Positions 6,466 to 9,280 of a DNA stretch of 9,280 nt are shown here, piece by piece. Below the pieces are notes generated by a model. It worked only from the letters and a program-made list of their open reading frames with translations, was not told where the DNA came from and ran no database searches. The stretch comes from Candidatus Brocadiaceae bacterium (lineage in GTDB: Bacteria; Planctomycetota; MHYJ01; JACQXL01; CAKKQI01). The stretch is taken from NCBI GenBank assembly GCA_919901895.1, contig CAKKQI010000092.1, forward strand, positions 1 to 9,280, written 5' to 3'. The translations under genes were made by a program, and so were the position numbers. How positions within the stretch are numbered: position 1 is the first letter of the stretch; each line of letters starts with the position of its first letter.

Positions 6466-6837
6466 TTATTCTAGTTTTTTAATAGCCGCGACAAATTCTT
6501 CTGCCTGTTTAACAGACTCAGATGCGTCTTCTATGGATAATTTCACATATTCTTTATAGTCGCCCTCTTGTCTGGCGTCAAATAGTTTGTGCAGTATCTT
6601 TGAATAATATTTATCTATTTTACCGGTATGTATAAACTCCTTGTCAAATATAGAAATAATACCGACGTGTTTGGAGGTTTTTAGAAAGAGGGCTAAAACA
6701 GCATAAAACACCGCATAATATGCCCTATTTATAATAGACCGCTGGCTAATTTGGTATTTTAACATCTTTTTGGCATCCGAGAGCGTTTCCTCAGCCTGGG
6801 TCATCCGACAGTTGAAAAGCAATTGCCTATCTGTCAT
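6466..6837 (-). CDS. HEPN-domain protein (UPF0332-like), partner of the nucleotidyltransferase
   Basis: A small all-helical protein of 123 aa. The pattern RAYYAVFYAVLALFL (38-52), then SKH (55-57), ISIFDKEFIHTGKI (61-74) and LHKLFDARQEGDY (82-94), matches HEPN proteins of the UPF0332 type. HEPN proteins paired with minimal nucleotidyltransferases form toxin-antitoxin modules in which the HEPN partner is an RNase and the nucleotidyltransferase modifies it. The R-x4-6-H motif of active HEPN RNases is absent: no Arg has a His at that distance (checked R4, R11, R33, R38, R89). It may therefore be a non-RNase member, with nucleotide-binding or substrate-recruiting role. The start ATG overlaps the preceding stop (ATGA), so the two are co-translated. 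Nothing membrane-related is seen. Confidence 0.85.
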   Translation of the reverse strand: MTDRQLLFNCRMTQAEETLSDAKKMLKYQISQRSIINRAYYAVFYAVLALFLKTSKHVGIISIFDKEFIHTGKIDKYYSKILHKLFDARQEGDYKEYVKLSIEDASESVKQAEEFVAAIKKLE

Positions 6838-7151
6838 ACGATAATGCCTTCCTCAACAATATTCATTACCAGTGGAGATGCCCTCAACGGTGATTTTTCA
6901 ATTTCGTCCCGGCTGAAAATTAGAGATGAAATGACAATAGAATGTTCAAATCCTGTTTCCCAGATAATGTCAAAAATCTTTGCTTTCAGTTGTTTATCAA
7001 GTACTTCTACTTCCATAAATACATCCAGATCGGAATATTCTTCGTCATCACCTCGTGCCCTTGAACCAAAGATTCTAAAATCAACTAAGTCAATAATCCC
7101 GGATAGTCTTTCTTTCAGTTCCCTGGCTATTTCATAATCCTTCGGTTTCAT
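6834..7151 (-). CDS. Minimal nucleotidyltransferase (MNT, Pol beta superfamily)
   Basis: A 105-aa nucleotidyltransferase-fold protein. The signature FGSRARGDDEEYSDLD (28-43) supplies the G29-S30 loop and the metal-binding pair D41-x-D43. The usual third acidic residue on the later strand (around GFEHSIVISSLIFS, 67-80) is not obvious, as in several MNT subgroups. MNT proteins next to HEPN genes often act as antitoxins that transfer AMP or other nucleotides to the HEPN partner. This one lies upstream of the HEPN gene with a 4-nt overlap, the common MNT-first order. It has a good ribosome site, AAGGAA, six nt before the ATG, and its own strong promoter. The C-terminal SPLRASPLVMNIVEEG is characteristic of this MNT subgroup. 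The biological target is unknown. Confidence 0.9.
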   Translation of the reverse strand: MKPKDYEIARELKERLSGIIDLVDFRIFGSRARGDDEEYSDLDVFMEVEVLDKQLKAKIFDIIWETGFEHSIVISSLIFSRDEIEKSPLRASPLVMNIVEEGIIV

Positions 7152-7177
7152 GATAATTTCCTTAACAAATATTTATT

Positions 7178-7206
7178 ATAATAAAATCAAAAATAGAGTC
7201 TGTCAA
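7178..7206 (-). promoter_or_regulatory. Sigma70-like promoter of the MNT-HEPN pair
   Basis: TTGACA (7206-7201), 17-nt spacer, TATTAT (7183-7178) on the minus strand: 11 of 12 consensus bases with ideal spacing. The predicted start near 7171 leaves a leader of about 20 nt that contains AAGGAA. It is divergent from the promoter at 7250-7278. No clear operator for MNT/HEPN autoregulation was seen. Confidence 0.75.
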
Positions 7207-7249
7207 TAGTTTTTTATATAATTATTGGCGAATTATAGGCGATATTCCC

Positions 7250-7278
7250 TTGACCCCGTTAGAAATTATGTGTATGAT
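7250..7278 (+). promoter_or_regulatory. Sigma70-like promoter of the DUF6941-like gene
   Basis: TTGACC (7250-7255), 17-nt spacer, TATGAT (7273-7278). Spacing is ideal and only one base in each box deviates. The expected transcription start (about 7285) is roughly five nt before the ATG at 7290, so the mRNA would be leaderless or nearly so. Confidence 0.75.
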
Positions 7279-7289
7279 CTACATATATT

Positions 7290-7715
7290 ATGATTACCAA
7301 AAAACCGATCCCCCTTCCGCTGGCTATGATTATCTGCGATACGGTCATTGAAGACCGTTTCACCGGCAAGAAAAGTCTGATCGGTATTTTCAACACCATC
7401 ACGGCTTTCCAACTACCGCTCCGTCATCCTTCCCTGAACATTTTTTGTATTCTGACCGAAGGCATCGGCGAATATGAAAGCATTCTGCGTTGCATCAAAC
7501 TTGATACTAATGAACCAATCATTAACCTCAAAGGGCCGATTATGTTCCCCAATCCTCTGGCCATCGTAGAATTTAATTTTGACCTTAAAAATGTGGTCTT
7601 CCCCTCGGTCGGCCAGTATGTTTTTGAATTACTGTGTAATGACCAACTGCTAATCAGCCGCAAATTTACGGTGGGGGAATTCAAGAAAGAAAAACCGGCC
7701 GGCAATTTTTCTTGA
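7290..7715 (+). CDS. Small conserved protein, DUF6941-like
   Basis: A 141-aa cytoplasmic-looking protein without signal peptide or membrane segment. The N-terminal part, MIICDTVIEDRFTGKKSLIGIFNTI (13-37), resembles the small conserved DUF6941 group, whose members begin with a short strand, a 'CD.....G.....GIF' pattern and a beta-rich remainder. The function of the group is unknown to me. The rest is mostly predicted beta strands (for example VGQYVFELLCNDQLLISRKF), suggesting a beta sandwich. It has its own strong promoter but no ribosome site: upstream of ATG 7290 there is no purine-rich stretch. The second in-frame Met, at codon 13, also lacks one. Its stop codon lies inside the -35 box of the glmU promoter, so it is a separate transcription unit. 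A role linked to GlmU is not supported by anything except adjacency. Confidence 0.75.
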   Translation: MITKKPIPLPLAMIICDTVIEDRFTGKKSLIGIFNTITAFQLPLRHPSLNIFCILTEGIGEYESILRCIKLDTNEPIINLKGPIMFPNPLAIVEFNFDLKNVVFPSVGQYVFELLCNDQLLISRKFTVGEFKKEKPAGNFS

Positions 7716-7740
7716 CACTTTTTTGTTAGTTTGGTATTAT
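7712..7740 (+). promoter_or_regulatory. Sigma70-like promoter of glmU
   Basis: TTGACA (7712-7717), 17-nt spacer, TATTAT (7735-7740): 11 of 12 consensus bases. The -35 overlaps the TGA stop (7713-7715) of the preceding gene. The predicted start near 7747 gives a leader of about 108 nt holding two hairpins. Confidence 0.8.
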
Positions 7741-7757
7741 TTGCATTTCCTCTCAAT

Positions 7758-7780
7758 CTAAATCGCTTTCGGCGATTTAG
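7758..7780. repeat. First hairpin in the glmU leader
   Basis: CTAAATCGC, loop TTTCG, GCGATTTAG: a perfect 9-bp stem about ten nt after the predicted transcription start. It shares the outer CTAAATC/GATTTAG arms with the hairpin at 7816-7840. A terminator is unlikely, since no clean T-run follows (TTAAAAGAC). Confidence 0.75.
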
Positions 7781-7815
7781 TTAAAAGACTTTTGCGAAAT
7801 TGATTCTTTTTTATA

Positions 7816-7840
7816 ACTAAATCATCAAAGATGATTTAGT
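7816..7840. repeat. Second hairpin in the glmU leader
   Basis: ACTAAATCATC, loop AAA, GATGATTTAGT: a perfect 11-bp stem ending directly before AAAGG, the likely glmU ribosome site (7841-7845). Its position would let it modulate ribosome access or message stability. It could equally be one member of a dispersed palindromic repeat family. Confidence 0.75.
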
Positions 7841-7854
7841 AAAGGTATCAATGT

Positions 7855-9144
7855 ATGGTTTCTACTTTGCCCCGCCCCGGCGGGGTGGCCACGGTTATTC
7901 TGGCGGCCGGAAAAGGAACCCGGATGTATTCGGACCGACCTAAGGTTCTGCATGAAATCTGCGGAAAACCGATGCTGGGCTATGTCCTTCAACAAGTCCG
8001 GGATATCGGCGTTAACCAGATTTATGTCGTCATCGGTTATCAAGGCGATAAGGTCCAGAAAACTTTTAAAAACGAACCGGTTTTCTGGGTCAACCAGGGC
8101 GAGCAACGCGGCACCGGCCATGCCCTTTCAGTAACGGCCCCAATGTTAAGCGGTTTTGAAGGAAGCATCCTGGTCCTTTACGGCGATACCCCTTTAATTA
8201 CCACGGATATTTTAAAAAAATTATTTGAAACGCATCAGGCCCAGCCGGAAACCGCGGCAACCATCCTGACCTGTCAACTGGATAACCCGTTCGGTTACGG
8301 CCGCGTCCTGCGGGATGACCACGGTCAGATTCAAACGGTGATAGAAGAAGTTGAAGCAACCGACGACCAAAAAAAAATAAAAGAAGTTAATGCCGGTTTT
8401 TATGTTTTTGACCCGGGTATTGTTTACCCTTTGCTGAAGGAATTAAAACCTCAGCCTAAAAATGGGGAATATTATCTTACGGATATAGTTGGTTTATTAA
8501 TTAACCGCGGCAAAAGAGTCGCCGGCTATCTGGCGCCTGAACCGGGTGTTTGCCTGGGTATTAATTCACCGGCCGAACTAATCAACGCCAACCGGTTAAT
8601 GCGCCAGCGGGTTACCGAACACTTGCTATCGCAAGGCGTCACGATTATTGACCCGGCTAACACTTATATTGAACCGGATGTTACCATCGGACGCGATACG
8701 GTCATTTATCCTTTTACCGTTATGAGGGGAAAAGTAACCGTCGGAAAGAATTGTTCGGTCGGACCTTTTAGCCATCTGCGCGAAGGAACCGTCCTGGAAG
8801 ATTACGCTAGGGTAGGTAATTTTACCGAATTGAAAAAAACATTATTAGGAGAACATTCCAAAGCCAATCACCTGAGTTATCTGGGCGATACGGTCGTCGG
8901 CGAGGAAGTCAATATCGGAGCCGGGACGATTACCGCCAATTATGACGGAAAAAGTAAATACCAGACTTTCATTGAAGACCGGGCTTCCATCGGCAGCGGC
9001 ACGATTTTAATTGCGCCGGTAAAAATCGGTAAAGGCGCCACGACCGGCGCCGGAGCCGTCGTCTCCAAAGGTCAACATGTTAAAGACGGGGAAACGGTGG
9101 TCGGTATTCCGGCCGAACCTTTGAAAAAAAAGAAAAAGAAATGA
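7855..9144 (+). CDS. glmU: Bifunctional GlmU: GlcN-1-P acetyltransferase / GlcNAc-1-P uridylyltransferase
   Basis: Makes UDP-GlcNAc for peptidoglycan and lipopolysaccharide. The N-terminal uridylyltransferase domain (about 11-235) has LAAGKGTRM (16-24), Lys30, QRGTGHA (84-90), YGDTPL (109-114) and EVNAGFYVF (177-185). The C-terminal left-handed beta-helix (about 265-420) shows hexapeptide repeats, R309 and K327 in the usual places, and the acetyltransferase signature NHLSYLGD (338-345, with catalytic His339) followed by NIGAGTITANYDG (353-365). At 429 aa it is slightly shorter than E. coli GlmU (456 aa), lacking its C-terminal tail; it ends in a run of lysines. The start ATG 7855 has AAAGG nine nt upstream. 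A GTG at 7885 is an alternative start and would remove an N-terminal stretch encoded by a perfect palindrome (PRPGG, 7870-7884). Confidence 0.97.
   Translation: MVSTLPRPGGVATVILAAGKGTRMYSDRPKVLHEICGKPMLGYVLQQVRDIGVNQIYVVIGYQGDKVQKTFKNEPVFWVNQGEQRGTGHALSVTAPMLSGFEGSILVLYGDTPLITTDILKKLFETHQAQPETAATILTCQLDNPFGYGRVLRDDHGQIQTVIEEVEATDDQKKIKEVNAGFYVFDPGIVYPLLKELKPQPKNGEYYLTDIVGLLINRGKRVAGYLAPEPGVCLGINSPAELINANRLMRQRVTEHLLSQGVTIIDPANTYIEPDVTIGRDTVIYPFTVMRGKVTVGKNCSVGPFSHLREGTVLEDYARVGNFTELKKTLLGEHSKANHLSYLGDTVVGEEVNIGAGTITANYDGKSKYQTFIEDRASIGSGTILIAPVKIGKGATTGAGAVVSKGQHVKDGETVVGIPAEPLKKKKKK
7870..7885. repeat. CCCGCC-NN-GGCGGG mini-palindrome within the glmU 5' end
   Basis: CCCCGCC-CC-GGCGGGG, a perfect palindrome encoding residues 6-10 of GlmU. 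The core CCCGCC-NN-GGCGGG also occurs at 5428-5441 and 9249-9262. These residues precede the conserved VILAAGKGTRM start of the domain. Confidence 0.7.
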
Positions 9145-9152
9145 TCCAACTA

Positions 9153-9280
9153 AACACAAATTATATACGAATAGTCATGAATCTAACCTAGATAGGCATC
9201 GGAGTAAAACTTGTAGTGAGCGGAGCCGAACTATTTGTGTTAATTCGTCCCGCCCTGGCGGGATTCGTGTCGATTCGTGT
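9153..9280. repeat. Repeat-rich, non-coding tail after glmU
   Basis: After the glmU stop no gene is seen. AACACAAAT (9153-9161) and ATTTGTGTT (9233-9241) are a perfect 9-bp inverted pair enclosing about 70 nt. Within it lies GTGAGCGGAGCCGAACTA (9216-9233), inverted copy of part of the Rrf2-family gene. To the right, TTAATTCGT is followed by the palindrome CCCGCC-CT-GGCGGG (9249-9262) and then by GATTCGTGTC GATTCGTGT, a near-tandem 10-nt repeat running off the window. No T-run terminator for glmU was found. Confidence 0.6.

Noticed and set aside
6823..7137. 104-codon plus-strand frame
   Set aside because: It is antisense to the nucleotidyltransferase, which carries the GS...DxD signature and has its own promoter and ribosome site.

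Overview
The window looks like part of the chromosome of an uncultured, probably anaerobic or microaerophilic Gram-negative-type bacterium. Its intergenic regions carry nested palindromic repeats of the kind seen in candidate-phylum genomes; I lean weakly towards Omnitrophota or a PVC relative, but the sequence alone does not prove this. No phage, integrase, IS, CRISPR or tRNA was seen.

Left part (1-5363, minus strand): an operon for an exported molybdenum/iron-sulfur oxidoreductase of the type II DMSO reductase family. Read in transcription order it has a Tat-exported catalytic subunit of 1152 aa (nitrite oxidoreductase/nitrate reductase-like), a four-cluster Fe-S beta subunit of 379 aa, a TorD/NarJ-type chaperone of 196 aa, and the first 27 codons of a protein with a signal peptide or membrane anchor, coupled by an ATGA overlap. 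That gene is cut by the window edge. The order alpha-beta-chaperone-next gene matches selenate reductase, chlorate reductase, dimethylsulfide dehydrogenase and Nar operons, so the cut gene is probably the heme or membrane-anchor subunit.

Middle (5364-6310): a 418-base gap filled with two nested palindromic repeat elements, then an Rrf2/IscR-family regulator with three cysteines. The regulator's own promoter carries an IscR type 1-like palindrome (GACTAAATTAGTC) touching the -10 box, which suggests Fe-S-dependent autoregulation. Part of the loop between its first two cysteines is encoded by a 21-nt sequence that recurs, inverted, at the right end of the window.

Right part (6466-9280): a nucleotidyltransferase-HEPN gene pair (MNT/HEPN, minus strand, ATGA overlap, good sigma70-like promoter). 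Divergent from it are a small DUF6941-like gene with a strong promoter and almost no leader, and then glmU (UDP-GlcNAc synthesis). The glmU promoter overlaps the preceding stop codon, and its roughly 108-nt leader holds two related hairpins. The last 136 bases are repeat-rich and non-coding.

The most unusual signals are the mini-palindromes. CCCGCC-NN-GGCGGG occurs three times (inside a larger repeat, inside the 5' coding end of glmU, and between tandem repeat units). TCCCGAT-N4/5-ATCGGGA occurs twice. A third short repeat lies in the rrf2-like coding sequence. Together they suggest tiny palindromic elements that insert into larger repeats and in frame into genes.
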